A DNA stretch of 64,000 bases from Hymenopus coronatus (GCA_030762935.1 CM060900.1:440069759-440133758), one strand, 5' to 3'. Shown: positions 9,790 through 22,160, numbered from the stretch's first letter. The notes: a model not told the origin generated them from the sequence alone. Numbers and translations are program-made.

Positions 9790-12188
9790 GGACATCTCAT
9801 ACAACAAACCACAACTGTCTGTTTATTGGTCTAGTACCAGGCATTGTACTAACCAGTTGAATAGATGAATTTAATATAATACCCATGAAGAAAAATAAAG
9901 AAAGAAAGAAAACATTTACCCATATTCAGACTCTAACTTGCATTTTTGTTATACTCATAATTGCAATGTAAGTCATGCAAGTAATTCATATCTGAATTGC
10001 TTTACTAAGTAACTAGTTACTTAAACATGTTTCATGGTCATTGTTGCCTACATCGTCAACAAATTTTGACTTTTGGACCCTTGCTGATAGCCCCTGGATG
10101 AACTTTTATACTGGGGTGTATTTGGTGGGAACTTAAATTCAATTTTGATTGAATTTGTGTTTGTTCCAATCCAAAATTTGGCAGCCTAACTATTTAACCA
10201 AATTGCAGATTTTAAAACAAATGAAGAATAGTAGCAAATTGAATGCAACCTGATTGAGAGCTTTTTTTTAATACAAGCATATACTTGTCAACTTTTACAA
10301 TTTGTTCATGAGAAGTATAGGAGTGGAAGCCTTTTTACAACTTTATAGCAGAGTAGGAATTTTTATGGAAGATTCCAAGTGTACCTACCTACATGACAAA
10401 GTATTAAACTCTATTGCAGTATATAATAATTTAATATTACAGACTGAATATGCTGTGCTTATTGATGTACAGTGCTATTGATAGGCCAGAACTTATCAGT
10501 TTAACAATCCAACTTGATCCATCAGCCCCCTAAAAAAATAACTTGATTATGCCACTAGTGGCCTTTGCCAACTAGTATCTGTTCAAATGTTCAGGGATAA
10601 TGTAAATTTAAATTCAACACCATTGCATAAATGTGGATCTTTATGTTATATGGCTGGGGATCCGTTTCTCAATTTTTGTCATAGTTTTTGTTTATAGTTC
10701 ATATTATGAAGCATAAAATGTGGACAAATATCTGTATTTAGTGTAGGAAGTGGTGCTCTTTGGTATTTCATACATATATATTATGGGACCAGGAAGAATT
10801 TCAGCATGTATGATTGAAGCAGTACTACCAGGTCTTCGTTTTTGGTTGTGTGCTCACAATAAATGATTACTATTAGTATATTAATTGATCAGATCACATG
10901 AATGGTAAGCATAATCTACTATACACATCTCGGGTACAAGATACTTTAAAGAGTTTTATTTGTGGAAGTGCAAATTTGTTGCAAGTCGGAGTTGAATATT
11001 TTGCAAATATTAATATTTTAATACATTTCTAGAAATGTAAACATGTAAAAACAATGATTAGTTCTACTTATTGTATTCTCACATTGTGCTATTTGATTCT
11101 TTATTCATGTACATGCATACTTCAAAGGAAAACTGAGACACTTTTATACTTGTATTATGATGCAGAGGATTTTGGGTTCACCCATCTAGCTAATGGACTT
11201 CTACAACCTAATGAGTGAAATTACTTATGTCTGCACAATTTTGAAGTGGTTAACATTAATGGATAAATCATGTGCTTTGCTGATTATCATGGCCATTACA
11301 GTATATAAGCACTGTAAATTAGTCACTTTTTTTAAATATGCAACTTTGAGATGAAAGTTTAGCATTTGCATCTTTGTGTCTTGTACTTGCATATATTTGT
11401 GGTTGTGCTTATAATGATTTATTAAAATTGCTTTCATTAAATTGAAAAGGTGCAAGATATCATTTTTGGTATGAATGAACTTTAAATCTAAAGCTAATAG
11501 GTGGAGTTTCCAAATTATAATAAACAATCTTAATTATTAACTTTAGTTTGCCAACAGATGCAATGGAGCTATATCAGTTTTTTGTTGTTTTTTTTTTTTT
11601 TTTTTTTTTTTTGTTGTTAAATTTGCCTATTATGAACACAAGCACAATATCACCATTATTCTTAGGTCAGAATCTTTAGAGATGGTGGATAGGTTAAAGT
11701 AGGAAACAGGTTACTCATTCCAGGTCTGTTACATGTGGCTGCACTTTGTAAAGCTGCCATTGTAACCAGTAACATCCTTATTTCCCCCATCCATTGTCAC
11801 GAAGGATGCTGACCAATGTACAATGTGTAGTCCATTTCTTGGGCATTAGGTTTCTGGGAAGCAAGGGCCAGGGAGGAAAAGAGAGAGCTTGCACCCCTGT
11901 CTTTCTACAATGTTGTCAAACAATGAAAATTTTTCTTTGAGGTCCTTAGCAATTATGGTAAATAGGCCATCTAATTTACTGCGAACTATGTGAACACCAT
12001 GTAAACTCAGGAATCTACAGACAGAATGAAACCTTAACATTGAAGTCACTAGATATCAGGGTGTATAGTGTGCTTCATGTCTCATTGTTGCATGATCTGT
12101 TCCAAAATTGTGCGAAATCTACCAAATGAAGGTTAGGGAGCCTACCCCTCCCCCCCAAGAAAAGGTTTGCATATAGATATATGCTGAT
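9790..12188. other. Non-coding, contains poly(T) tract
   Basis: No gene recognised. Contains a long T-tract at about 11580-11612. A 67-codon minus-strand frame at 11846-12049 has no family I can name. Confidence 0.5.
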
Positions 12189-12398
12189 AGAAGCCATGAG
12201 CATCATTCAATGCTTCCAGTTTTGTCACATTTGCATTATACCAAAACCATAACACTGCTTCCCTTTGTCAGTCTTACTTTTAGCTGTTTTAGTAGAAGCC
12301 ATGGGCATCAGTCAGTGCATCCAGTTTTGTCACATTTGTATTATATCAAAACCATAACATCGCTTCCCTTTATCAGTCTTACTTTTAACTGTTTTAAA
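12189..12398. repeat. 105-bp tandem duplication upstream of exon
   Basis: Two adjacent copies, 12189-12293 and 12294-12398, each starting AGAAGCCATG(A/G)GCATCA. They differ at roughly ten positions. The second copy ends 80 bases before the 3' splice site of the sorting-nexin exon, so it lies where a branch point would be expected. Confidence 0.85.
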
Positions 12399-12478
12399 TA
12401 TTCCTGATATGGATTGTTTAGTGTGTAATGTAATTAAATTAAACTTTGGAATTTTCACAATTGTAATTAATTTCTTAG

Positions 12479-12713
12479 GCAGATATGAAGAGCAGTTCAT
12501 TGAACATCGAAGAGCACAACTGCAAGCATTTGTGAATTCCGTGTGCAGACATCCAGTATTGTCCAGATGTGAAGTTTGGCAACATTTTATTACCTGTACA
12601 GATGAGAAACGATGGAAGGCAGGGAAAAGAAAAGCTGAAAAGGATGAACTAGTGGGTGCCAATTTTTTCACTGCTCTGCAGGCTCCTGAAAGACCATTGG
12701 AAGTGATGTACAT
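12479..12713 (+). CDS. Sorting nexin 9/18/33-family exon (end of PX domain and linker)
   Basis: The only host exon I recognise. After a 3' splice site (TTTCTTAG, 12471-12478) the frame reads [35 protein letters not shown], then [19 protein letters not shown]. This is the end of the phox-homology domain and the linker before the BAR domain in SNX9/SNX18/SNX33 and insect SH3PX1, proteins that bind phosphoinositides and dynamin and bend membrane in endocytosis. The exon enters in phase 1 (one base of a Gly codon in the previous exon). Two donors are possible: GTGATG at 12703 (phase 0), or the stronger GTATGT at 12714 (phase 2). The rest of the gene was not found here, so its introns are long. 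Codon conservation and absence of stops argue against a pseudogene. Confidence 0.88.
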
Positions 12714-13130
12714 GTATGTATCTGAAAGCAGGAGTAGGTAAAATTCTGTATAAAACTGGCATTATATCTAAGTTGGTAGAATATGTTACAGGCTTTTGCT
12801 GAAAGCCATTATTTTTCAAATTTCCTAAGGAGATCATAAAAAGCTGGCATTTATTGAACAAATACAAAATTACACATTTTGCCATGTTCTTCATGAAATG
12901 ATGGATAATGTTAGGCATATAGTGTAACTGAACCTAAATCTATTGCTATATGCTGCCTTCCCATGGTCTGCCTGGGATCTTTGCGAAGTGATGCATTTCA
13001 GCAAAAATCTATAACATTAGATACACTTTTATTGCATTACATGTCACTTATACCAAAGCTCTACATTAACCGGTAAAATTATAGTATAGTTCATATATAA
13101 ATTTATGAATTTCTAATTTCAGGAGACACA

Positions 13131-13133
<3 letters not shown>

Positions 13134-13166
<33 letters not shown>

Positions 13167-13208
13167 CTCCCCTCTCCTCTCCTCTCCTCTTCTCTTCTCT
13201 TCTCTCTC
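13134..13208. repeat. (CT)n microsatellite
   Basis: A CT dinucleotide run that grades into CCTCT and TCTTC variants. Confidence 0.95.
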
Positions 13209-13209
13209 A

Positions 13210-14025
13210 ACAGAGGTGTGTACCTCTAAATGATAAATTTGTGAATGCATTTCATTGAATTTTAGGAATGATTATAAGAATTATTACAATAAATTAACAA
13301 CTTCCTGTCAAAAATACCAGTTTTCTGATCTTGACATTGCAGCAGAGACCTCTATTGTTTACTCAACTGAGTAATGGTTACATTAAAGTTCAAACTGAAA
13401 AGAAACATTGAAAATAAAAAACTATGTACATTTAGCCATCTGTCTATCTAATTGTAGGTTTAATAGAGAAGTCGTTTTTACAAAATAGGCATAGAAGTTC
13501 ATGATTCTATTAAAGTTAGGCCTGCATGTTAATAACTCTGTTATAAAATTAGCTTTTCTAGAAAAAAATTTCAAATGATTATTAGTTCAGACTCGGGGAT
13601 GATCAAAATTATTCCAGTTAAAGCTATATAATAGCATGCCACAAAGTTGTTATAACAACAGTTGTGAGGATAATAATAATTATGATTGTTGCAGTACTAA
13701 ATTTTTGTACATTCTTTGGCTGCATACAACTGGGAAAAACAAGTTGTAACAAATCAAATGAGTGTTTTGAAAAGTACCTAACCCTGGTGATAATTAACAA
13801 TGCTACTGGACAATTTTTTTCTTTCAAGTCTGTAGGTATGTCTGTAATAAGTGTTTCTAAAAATTCAGGTCATTCTATTGTATTGTTTGTAGTATTTATC
13901 TGCCTGAAGCAATGACTTGTATCCAGTTATTGAAATCAATGAAATTTAGAATTGTATAGTTATAAACCTCACTATAAAACAAGGTATGCCACAATGAAAT
14001 TCATGAGAAGTTCATTAAAGTGTGT
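13210..14025. other. No gene recognised
   Basis: AT-rich sequence between the microsatellite and the mariner fragment, with only short chance frames. Confidence 0.5.
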
Positions 14026-14029
14026 GAAA

Positions 14030-14690
14030 CTTCTTCAAAATCTTTATCAATAATAAGAAAAACTGAATTTAAACATTTGCTGCACCAGCCTTGAAGATGA
14101 TCCATGTGAAAATTTCCAAAATGTGTAGCTGCACTAGAAATAATTGAAAAAGAGCACAATAATGCTCCGGAATGATCAGAAATTTTAGTGCATAAAATTA
14201 GTGAAGCTTAGACACGTGTGAAGACCACAGGAAAAATTGGAAATGAAAAATTACTGTGCAAATTGGGTGCCACTTATACTTAAAGCAAATCTAAGCAAAG
14301 AGAAGCTCTAAACTTTGTTTGGGAGCGTTTTAACAGGAAGAAGATGGATTTGTTAACTAGTTCATTACAATGGATGAAATTTGGATTCATCATCACACCC
14401 AGAATCCAAACAGTATCAATGAACAGAAGACAATTGTTTAGTGCTAAAGAAGACAAAGATATTTCCATTGCGGTAAAGGTCATAGGATCATTTTGGGATG
14501 CTAAATGCAATTTGCTCATTATGATGAAAAGGGTCAAAGCATTAACCAGGGAATGTTGCTCTGATCTTTTAACCAAGTTGAGCTAAATGCTGATATTCTT
14601 GAGAAGTGTCTTGGTTTGTGAGAAAGAAGGATTATTTTTCACTTGGACAATGCATCTGCCCACAAAAGTACCTTTTATGTGGAAGATTTG
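14030..14690 (+). pseudogene. Mariner-like transposase fragment
   Basis: Decayed mariner transposase on the plus strand with several frame changes. Readable blocks: ALEIIEKEHNNAPE (linker helix) near 14130, FITMDEIWIHHHTQNP near 14360-14410 (usual form FVTMDETWIHHYTPE, first catalytic Asp), and a block with FHLDNASAHKSTF near 14638-14675 (usual form HQDNAPAHKS, second Asp). The sequence switches abruptly at about 14690 to R1 repeat sequence. The N-terminus and C-terminus are missing. Confidence 0.8.
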
Positions 14691-15225
14691 CCAAAATTGT
14701 TGATTTTCTAAAAAAAATTGCTCTAACGATTTTGATTAAAATTTATATTGAATTTTATGGGAATAGTCTCAGACCTCTTCATTCTGGATGACTTGTATAA
14801 ATGTTAAACTGTAAGAAATAGGCAAATTCTTACAACACAAAAAATCTAGATCTCATTAAAATGATAAATTTTTGTCAAATATATGTTTTGTGAAGTTACC
14901 CATTTCTGAGATATTCCTTGTTTTTGGCTTAAACTTCCCAATACTTATACTTTTCTAAAATAAGCAGTAGTCATTTGTTTTTCTGATTGTTTCATCCTGG
15001 TCGTGTAAAGAGAACAAAATTTCAAGGCCATTACATAGCAATTAGCTCTTTAAAGGTTTGCCTTTCACTTTAGCCTAGTGTATTTCCTAATTTACTTGAA
15101 ACCTATAAGAAGATATTTAATAAAACTATTTCTACCATGTTATACTTTATCATGAAGTTGATAGAGGAATAATTTGTTGCAGAATAGGTAGAGAAAGTTA
15201 TGTTTATGTAACACCTCAATTTGTT
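14690..15225 (-). mobile_element. R1 inverted-repeat element, partial copy a
   Basis: Matches the full R1 copies at 18735-19670 and 58400-59275. Shared stretches include GATTTTGATTAAAAT, GATATTCCTTGTT (minus sense of the AACAAGGAATATCTC block) and the terminus GTAGAGAAAGT at 15201-15211. The other end is cut off by the mariner fragment at about 14690. Confidence 0.75.
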
Positions 15226-18200
15226 TTCTAAAAAAAAAGGAGATAATTGCAGTTGTACATGACTATTTTGCATACCCTCCAGAAAATCAATATAAGGTAT
15301 AATAATTGTGCTTGAGCACTGTTTGGAATAAGCTCTTAAAGAAATTGTGTTGAAAGAATGAAAATTCTCTTGGAACAATGATGTCTCATCTTTTCTCTAC
15401 TATTCATTTATTATTTTTCTCCAAAAATGTTGAATAAAGGCATGTTTACAACAACTTGAGGATAGAAATGAGAATAGTTTAAGAACAGTGAGCAAAATGT
15501 ATACAGCATTTTGAGTTACAACATCCTGGAAACAAGAAAGCATTTCCATGGCCATATCCATATAAAAGTGGAAAGTCAATTTTGCACTTTGGGACATCAA
15601 GTTTGTAACCTACTAATGAACTTTTCACCTGCTTCCAATTCAGCATGCTCTAAAGTGTGAAAGAGTTAAAGTTTAAATTTTGAACAGCAGATTCATTAAT
15701 ATTTCTGATTCTTCCAATTATACTAAGCTTCATTCCTTTATTAATATGGTACATAAAATTATTTGTTCATTGTTAATTTCTACTGGTTTTTTTTTTTTTT
15801 TTGTTTTTGTTTTTTTTTTTTGTTTGTTTTTAGTAATAGCAAGTTTTGAGTAGCATATAAGGAAATTACAGATGCCACCTTTATTTAAGAAAACCAACAC
15901 TTAATGGATTGGAGTGAGTCAAAATGCACATTTACTGAAATAATTCCAGTTTATCCCAGCTTGCGACTACATCCATTTCATGTTGCAGATACGTTGAATA
16001 ATTTCCACAGTGAAGAGTCTGATATGTCTAATATGGATCTAATTTGTGGACCTAGGAATGAGAACTTGAAAGTTAAAAGTTTGCCCAAGTCATCTTTCCT
16101 GTTCCCAGAACCCAGTAAAACATCATATTGATTGTGAAATCTCACATAATAAGGATGGGAGATGAGTAAGTGCAAATCATTTGATATTTAATAGAGAACA
16201 ATGTGTATAACACGTGTGTATCTCATTTTGTCCACTCACTAATGCCATTATCATAAATGAAGCACAAATTTTAGGGTCTAATGCATTTTGAATGGACCTA
16301 CATTATGTCTCGCTTGTTTTTACATATGTCACATAATGGCAAGGTTCTGCGTTTTGTGCAACTCGCACACCACTGACCTAAATTCATGTGACACACAGTG
16401 AGGGAAATGTATGCTGCAACTAGGGAATCTACCAGTGCTGAGAGTGACCTGTATCATCAGTGATTTCTAAATCATCTTCCCAAAAGACGAATATTTACTG
16501 CACTGTATCAAAGGCTCTGTGACTCAGGTTTTCTTAATTCCCAATTTGAAGGTCTTTAATTATCGTTAAGGGTTAATTTTACTTTCTCACCTTTGTAAGA
16601 GCAATGAGGGGATTTTGTAGTTTAAAGAACAGAAGTACAAATTATTCAGGTTTGTTTGAGTTGTGTATTTGTTAAAAAAAAAACAAATTTAAACAAAGCA
16701 CAATGTTATTGTGCTCAATATTTTTAATGAACCATGAATATATTGTGCTATATTACCAGTATTACCAGATAATGTTGAATGAAAACAAAAATGTATGGTT
16801 ACATAGGTTGAAGTTTCAATGTGATGGATAGTCTTCCCTCTCATCCTGCCGCCTATAGTTGGGCAGGGCAAAGAGCAGAGGAGAGTCAACTGTGTGGTGT
16901 GTTATGTAAACAACTGAACATCTGAAATTAGGGAAAATAGCCATCCTAAAAATATCATGAAATTTTCGTCGTGTAAAAAAATCAACTGCAAATACTGAAT
17001 AATCAAACAGTCCTCAGACACTAACACAAATATTTGCACTTATTTCACCTCCCATCCTGTACACACGTTTTAAATGTTTCATTCTCATTTTGTATTCCAT
17101 TCTGGTTAGTGTCAACTTTTAATGTTATGTTTATATTATTGTCTTGGTTCACACAAAATAATTCATGTCATTTCATTTCAGTTGTGTAATTTTATATAAT
17201 AGTACTTTAGGTGTCTTTATTTATGTGTGTTCACAATAGGATAAATATATCTGCACACAACAGTGCTTAAATTTCCTCCACCTGTAATATCCCGTAAATC
17301 AACACAATCTATACTGCAAATTAAGGTGTTGAACATTAAATATGTTTAAAATGTTATATATTTTTATATACATTTCAGTTTCTAATTTACCAAAGTTTCT
17401 CTCTTAGACCATAAACAGATGAACATCATCATGTCTACTGATCAGAGTTAGAGCATTTCAAGGGAATGATGTACACCACTGATTTTTGTGATAAATAATT
17501 TATGATTTAAGCATGCTTTCAATTAATGTTATAACAAGTGCATGGGGCTAGAATTGCCTTGATTCATAATTAGCTTGCTTTTGTGTGCATGTTGCAGTGT
17601 TCCTAAAGCAGAGTTTTAAATATTCATATAAAGAAAAGGCTGCTTATGATCTCACTCTGACAATGCTAACTTTCTCTGCACATTCTTATCATGCACAGCT
17701 ATGTACTTTTCCCTGCTTCATATGTAATGCTAATGTATTGCCATTTGTATTTTTCCAATGTTTTTTGGCCTGGTGTATCCTCAGTTCTACACCTCATCTA
17801 TTTCCAAAAGTGCAATATTATATTATTTTAAATGTTTATTCATCCTGCTTATTCTTTAACTGTTTCCTTCCTTTGTATTTCTCTTATTTCAGAATCTTGT
17901 CCACTAATCTGACCCATTTTCACTAAAGAAGTTCTATCAGTACCAATCTGGACAATTCAATATTGCTTGTTGGGTGTTTTCATAAATAAACAAACAAACC
18001 TATTGATAAATTGTCTAGCCATCATTTACACCCCAAACTTCAGTTTTATCATTGTATTCTCTCCCATTTTGCAGTGTATTCTTTCTATTATATTTTGTTT
18101 TTAGTTACTTTCTATACTACTCGCAAACTTAGACAATGGATTAAGACCACAATTTAATTCTTTTACAAGCTATTGCCCTGATGGATCATGCACTGAATTT

Positions 18201-18734
18201 TTTAATTTTAACTGAAATGGCTCCAACTTCTTTCCGTTCATGGTTTGTAATCCATTCTGCACCTTGATTCTTGATTTGGCTTCCAGGACATTTTGCCAAT
18301 AGTAGTATGCCAACAGACAATTCATCTGATGGTTATTCACTAATGCATAGTATGACTGCACATTTCATTAAGAATCTTTACCTGCATTTATTTTATTCAG
18401 GAGTAAAATTATGCGCAAGAACTTTTATCATCACATAATATTTTGTCAATAGGTGTAAGTGCTATTTTGCGTATGCTTGCAAAAATGAGCAGAGGCCATC
18501 AGATCATAGCGTCGCAGAAAACTCATGTCGTAGTCATGTCATGTCATTTCTGCATTTAACCCAATGTTACATTTACAGGCAGTTTGTGTTTTTGCACATG
18601 TGTGTATGCGAAGGGAACTGACATTGCCATAGTACATATCACATCACATTTCTCCTACTTCTCCCTCTATCAACACAAGTCCCCAAACATTAACAACCCT
18701 TGCAGTTAATTTTTGCAAACAACTTTAGGAAAAC
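15226..18734. other. Long stretch with no recognised gene
   Basis: AT-rich DNA with a poly(T) tract at 15787-15832. The 113-codon frame at 17585-17926 and the overlapping frames at 15904-16175 show no family motif, and their composition is like the surroundings. I treat them as chance frames. Confidence 0.5.
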
Positions 18735-19670
18735 AGAATCTGATGTGTTTCTTTCACAATACTTTCCCTACATCTCTGTTACAAATTATTGTTAATAAAC
18801 TTATTCTTCTCTGTACTTCATGCTAATCAAGATAAACATTAATAGAAATTGTCTGATTGCTTTGTTCCTTATAAGTAGAAGGGAAATAAGGAAATACACT
18901 AGGCTAAACCGAATGTTTTAAAGTGGTTGCTATGTTATTGAAATCTGTTTCTTTGCATGACCAGGAGTTCCCATATGAGAAAAGTTTAAGTATTTTAAAA
19001 CTGAAATCAATAACAAGGAATATCTCGGAAAATGGTCAACTTTATGAAAAAAATTTATGTGACCTAAATTGTGTGTTTTAATGAGATCTACATTTTTTGT
19101 GTAGTAAGTTTTTGTCTATATCTAATGGTTTACTAGTTGTGCAAAATTTAAAAAAAATTCATCTTAATAAAGAGGTGTTCGGAGACTATTCCCAGAACAT
19201 TCAAAATATATATTTTATTTGTTATGTAAATATCTTAAATATAAAAGATTTTAATCAAAATCTTTAGATCCATTTTTGAGAAATTAGAATTTTCAAGATT
19301 TTTTTCCATATAAAGGGTAGTTAAGGATGACGCAATTTTGTTGAAAATCTTTGTGTCGTATCCTTGGAATATACTGAACTTAAATATCAAAATTGGTACT
19401 TAACGGACTTGATTTTTGAGCTAAGGTGTTCACAGTCGTGCAAGTGCGCATGCCCACACGCGCACACACACACACACACACACACACGCTCTCACAGACA
19501 TTTTTCTAAAAATGCTTTTTTTTTTTTTTTTTTTTATTTTTTTTTCTCTTTGATTCAGGGGGTCCCGGAACATGTATTTCCAGTGAATTCAAACTTTTGG
19601 GTGCAATGCAATACCTTCTCTATACAACATATACATAGTATGCATAGAGAAAGTAATAGTTTAGGCAAAC
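18735..19670 (+). mobile_element. R1 inverted-repeat element, complete copy b
   Basis: About 0.9 kb. Left end: CTGATGTGTTTC... then ACTTTCCCTAC (18761-18771). Right end: TAGAGAAAGT (19645-19654), the inverted counterpart. Internal landmarks shared with the other copies: AACAAGGAATAT, TTTTAATCAAAAT, TTGAAAATCTT, TTCAGGGGGTCCCGGAACAT and GGGTGCAATGCAATACC. A CA-dinucleotide run (19463-19487) and a T-rich tract (19518-19550) lie inside. No transposase-like frame is present, so it would be non-autonomous. Confidence 0.8.
19463..19487. repeat. (CA)n microsatellite inside R1
   Basis: An ACACAC run. GT-rich sequence occupies the matching place in the 58.4-59.3 kb R1 copy. Confidence 0.9.
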
Positions 19671-19820
19671 TGGGTCAGGAAAAATGGCTATCTGAAATAA
19701 GCATTCTTATTTTGGAGGAATGGGTTAGAGAAAATGACAAAGGGTAAGTAGCCTAAATCAATTTAGGAGAAAGTTTGGGTCAGAATAGAAACATTACAAC
19801 ACTTACATTTGTGTGTACTG

Positions 19821-19854
19821 TCCAGTTTCCAGAGTTCTTTGCTCTCATCCTCAG
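19821..19854 (-). ncRNA. Hammerhead-ribozyme-like motif, downstream copy
   Basis: Minus strand reads CTGAGGATGAGAG, a loop, CTCTG, then GAAACTGGA. CTGAGGA fits the CUGANGA box and GAAAC fits the second conserved box of hammerhead ribozymes, which Penelope-like elements carry in their terminal repeats. AGAG/CUCU can pair as stem II. Stems I and III and activity are not established. Confidence 0.45.
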
Positions 19855-20295
19855 AAGAGACCCACTGGTTCATGTTGTATAACCCAGTCAAGGTGAGTGA
19901 AGTCCTGCACTGGAAGTGGAAAGTTTGTGAACTGCAGTGATGAAGTAATACAAACATCATAAAATGTTGTACAGTCTGATATACTCTTCAGCGCATTGCC
20001 TGACATTCAATTGTTAGTGATGGAACATAAAGAAAATAAGAGTTATTCACTAGCAAGCTGGAGGTGTTATTTATAATGTCATGTTTAGTGACAAAGAGAA
20101 GAAAGAAGGTTGGAGAATACCTATTACAAATACTACTGAATGTGGCTGGTGCTTCTACTGGCTTTAATAAAACAGCGAACAATTTTTAAGAATAGGAAGG
20201 TACACCAGCTTGAAGAAAGAGCGTTGAGCGAAACAAAATCACCTTGCAAGGTTGCATAATATGGATTACTGGCAGAAAATTTCAGGAATATTATG

Positions 20296-20600
20296 GGGTT
20301 AAAAAATCTGATGTTGCATTCATATGACTTCATATAAAGGTTAGTTTGGGGTGGGCAGGTTTTCTTGAAAATCTTCATGTTGCATCCTTGGAAAATGTTG
20401 AATGTAAATATCAAGCTTGGTATTTAACAGACTTTCCATTTTTTAGTTATGCTGTTCAAAGGCACACAGTTGCACATGCAGAGCTTTTTCTGAAAATATT
20501 TTTAGCTTATCACTTTTCATGCTGGTTGGAAGATAGGATTTATTGCAGGTTTTTGCCTCATTTGTGATTCCAATTTGCATACATTCGGCTATCAGAAAGA
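20296..20600 (+). mobile_element. R1 element, internally deleted copy c
   Basis: Begins AAAAAATCTGATGT...CATTCATATGACTT, like the R1 left end at 53230. It then jumps to the R1 segment GGTTTTCTTGAAAATCTTCATG and continues to about 20560. The left two-thirds of R1 is missing. Confidence 0.65.
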
Positions 20601-20689
20601 GAGAGATGTTTTCAAATATATAATTGCATTTTAAATGTTACATATATAACCTAATTGGACCATACAGAGGGGAGGCCAGGCCAGTATGC

Positions 20690-20780
20690 ATACAAGTGGT
20701 GCCCTCCAATGCAGGACTACACTTGCCTTGGTTAGGTTATATGGTGGTGATTTGTGTTGACAACTAGTTTTGGAGTGATG
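20690..20780 (+). repeat. Inverted scrap of Penelope terminal region
   Basis: TGCAGGACTACACTTGCC and GGTTATA resemble the reverse complement of 19860-19930, so part of the Penelope-like terminal region is present here in the opposite direction. Confidence 0.45.
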
Positions 20781-21054
20781 TACCTTCATAAATGGTTCAG
20801 TGGCAGCAATTCAAAATTCATCAAACAGTGTTTGTGTTTTATATTTAAAATCTTTTCCCAAGTATCCAACTCTGCTGCATATTTTGCAAGGTTTAGGATA
20901 TAATGTTTGGTGCAATGTTGTGATTGGTGGCAGTGGTGGCTTGTGGCCAAATTATCTGGTAGGGCACAATTTTAAGATTGACTAAAATTAAAACAAAATT
21001 GAATGTTATTTATGGATGTTTTTTTAACTGCTATGGTTTTAAGTCTCCCATTCT

Positions 21055-21290
21055 ATTTTGGGCGCGTAAGACCACTTAATATTGCTTAGAGGCTTCTTTA
21101 TCGGGCTTGAGGATTCTTTTACATGCCATAGACCTACGACACGGTATCAAAGACTTTACTTCCCTAATGAAGGAAGGGATTTTTATGCCTGGAAAAAAAA
21201 AAAAAAAAATATCAGCCGGGTTTGAACCTGCAACCTTGAGAACCAGAGGCTAGCATGTTACCCCTAGATCACGGATGACGACAGACTAAA
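21055..21290 (-). mobile_element. tRNA-derived SINE inside hAT element
   Basis: On the minus strand the head contains GATCTAGGGGTAACATGC (box A-like) and GGTTCAAACCC (box B-like). A T-run and a body (ATCCCTTCCTTCATTAGGGA) follow. The arms do not fold into a proper tRNA acceptor stem, so this is a SINE and not a tRNA gene. Confidence 0.7.
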
Positions 21291-21908
21291 ATTAGTGGAT
21301 ACTAACTACCCTTAAAGTAAAGTAGATCGCGATCATGATATTAATGTCTTAAACATCTTCTTTATAAGCAATTGTATACTTTACAAATCAAGCCTATCTT
21401 TCGTAACAGTGTTTAGGGTACTCCCTCTTCAGACTAGTTTTAACACCACTAGCAACTGATAAATCACTCTTGAGGTGGATATTGTAGCTTGGCATTCATT
21501 TTCACAACACTAGCCACTAATCACCTCTCGCAAGTAAGGTCCATTTTACTGTTTGTTCACGTCCATAATTTCAAACTATTGATTATTTTGCCTTTTCCTG
21601 TTTTCAAGTGAAGTTCAAATGTATCATGAATCTATTTCCTAGTAAACTTAGGGTAATTACACAACACACTACATGTACGCCTTGAGCGTTGGTGCATAAC
21701 TTGTCATCTGCTTGGCAGGGAGGAGAGAATACCAAGTACATGCCAAGTACCAACATTGTAAATTTTTACACATAAGCTTCTTTTGGTATATTTTGTTCGG
21801 GAGGTTTATAGATCAACTTTGTTTTCAAATAAGAAGACATTCAAACTTAAGAAATGTTGCTTATTGTTTACTCTTACATGTGAAGAGACCTTTGGCTAAA
21901 TATTTTTG

Positions 21909-22160
21909 TCAGAGATTTGACTCAAACTTTAACCTTTGCTTATTGCCGGTTCTTATTTTCTCATTGTGCATGTGCAGCAAAAGACCACAGAGGCTTTCGT
22001 GTCCTAAGAGAACCTTCTCCTCCCGGCTCTTTGAACACCTCACCAACAAATTAACTACATCTGAAAGCATTGAACTCTTCTGCGCGTGCGCATAGGTTGA
22101 CCACAAAATCGCTTGTGTCCGAAAATGCGGCCGGTTACTATTTCCGACAGCCATCTTCAC
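21909..22160 (-). CDS. Unidentified 83-codon frame in CpG-rich patch of hAT element
   Basis: Begins MKMAVGNSNRPHFRTQ. I do not recognise the product. The context of the second ATG (AAGATGG) is favourable for initiation, and GC content is above the surroundings. The frame lies inside the transposon at 20931-22313, so it may be a captured first exon, or chance coding in a transposon subterminal region. A possible donor (AG|GTTAAA) lies near 21930. Low confidence that it is translated. Confidence 0.25.
   Translation of the reverse strand: MKMAVGNSNRPHFRTQAILWSTYAHAQKSSMLSDVVNLLVRCSKSREEKVLLGHESLCGLLLHMHNEKIRTGNKQRLKFESNL
22081..22092. promoter_or_regulatory. NRF-1/Ewg-type palindromic site
   Basis: TGCGCGTGCGCA. 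Its reverse complement matches the NRF-1 consensus YGCGCAYGCGCR at every position. It lies in the most CpG-rich patch of this part of the window, 65 bases downstream, in minus-strand sense, of an ATG at 22158 (22160 frame) in good initiation context. Confidence 0.5.

Noticed and set aside
15904..16175. Overlapping frames of 75 (+) and 65 (-) codons
   Set aside because: Neither has a recognisable motif. The overlap on both strands suggests a stop-poor patch only.
17585..17926. 113-codon frame, possible membrane protein
   Set aside because: Cys/Phe/Leu-rich from T-rich sequence. It has no start context, no motif and no splice structure, so it is most likely chance.
19364..19747. 127-codon frame with His-Thr repeats
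   Set aside because: It is made by the CA microsatellite and T-tract inside R1, not a gene.
21215..21290. Possible tRNA gene (minus strand)
   Set aside because: Box A and B are present but the acceptor and anticodon stems do not pair, and a SINE body follows.
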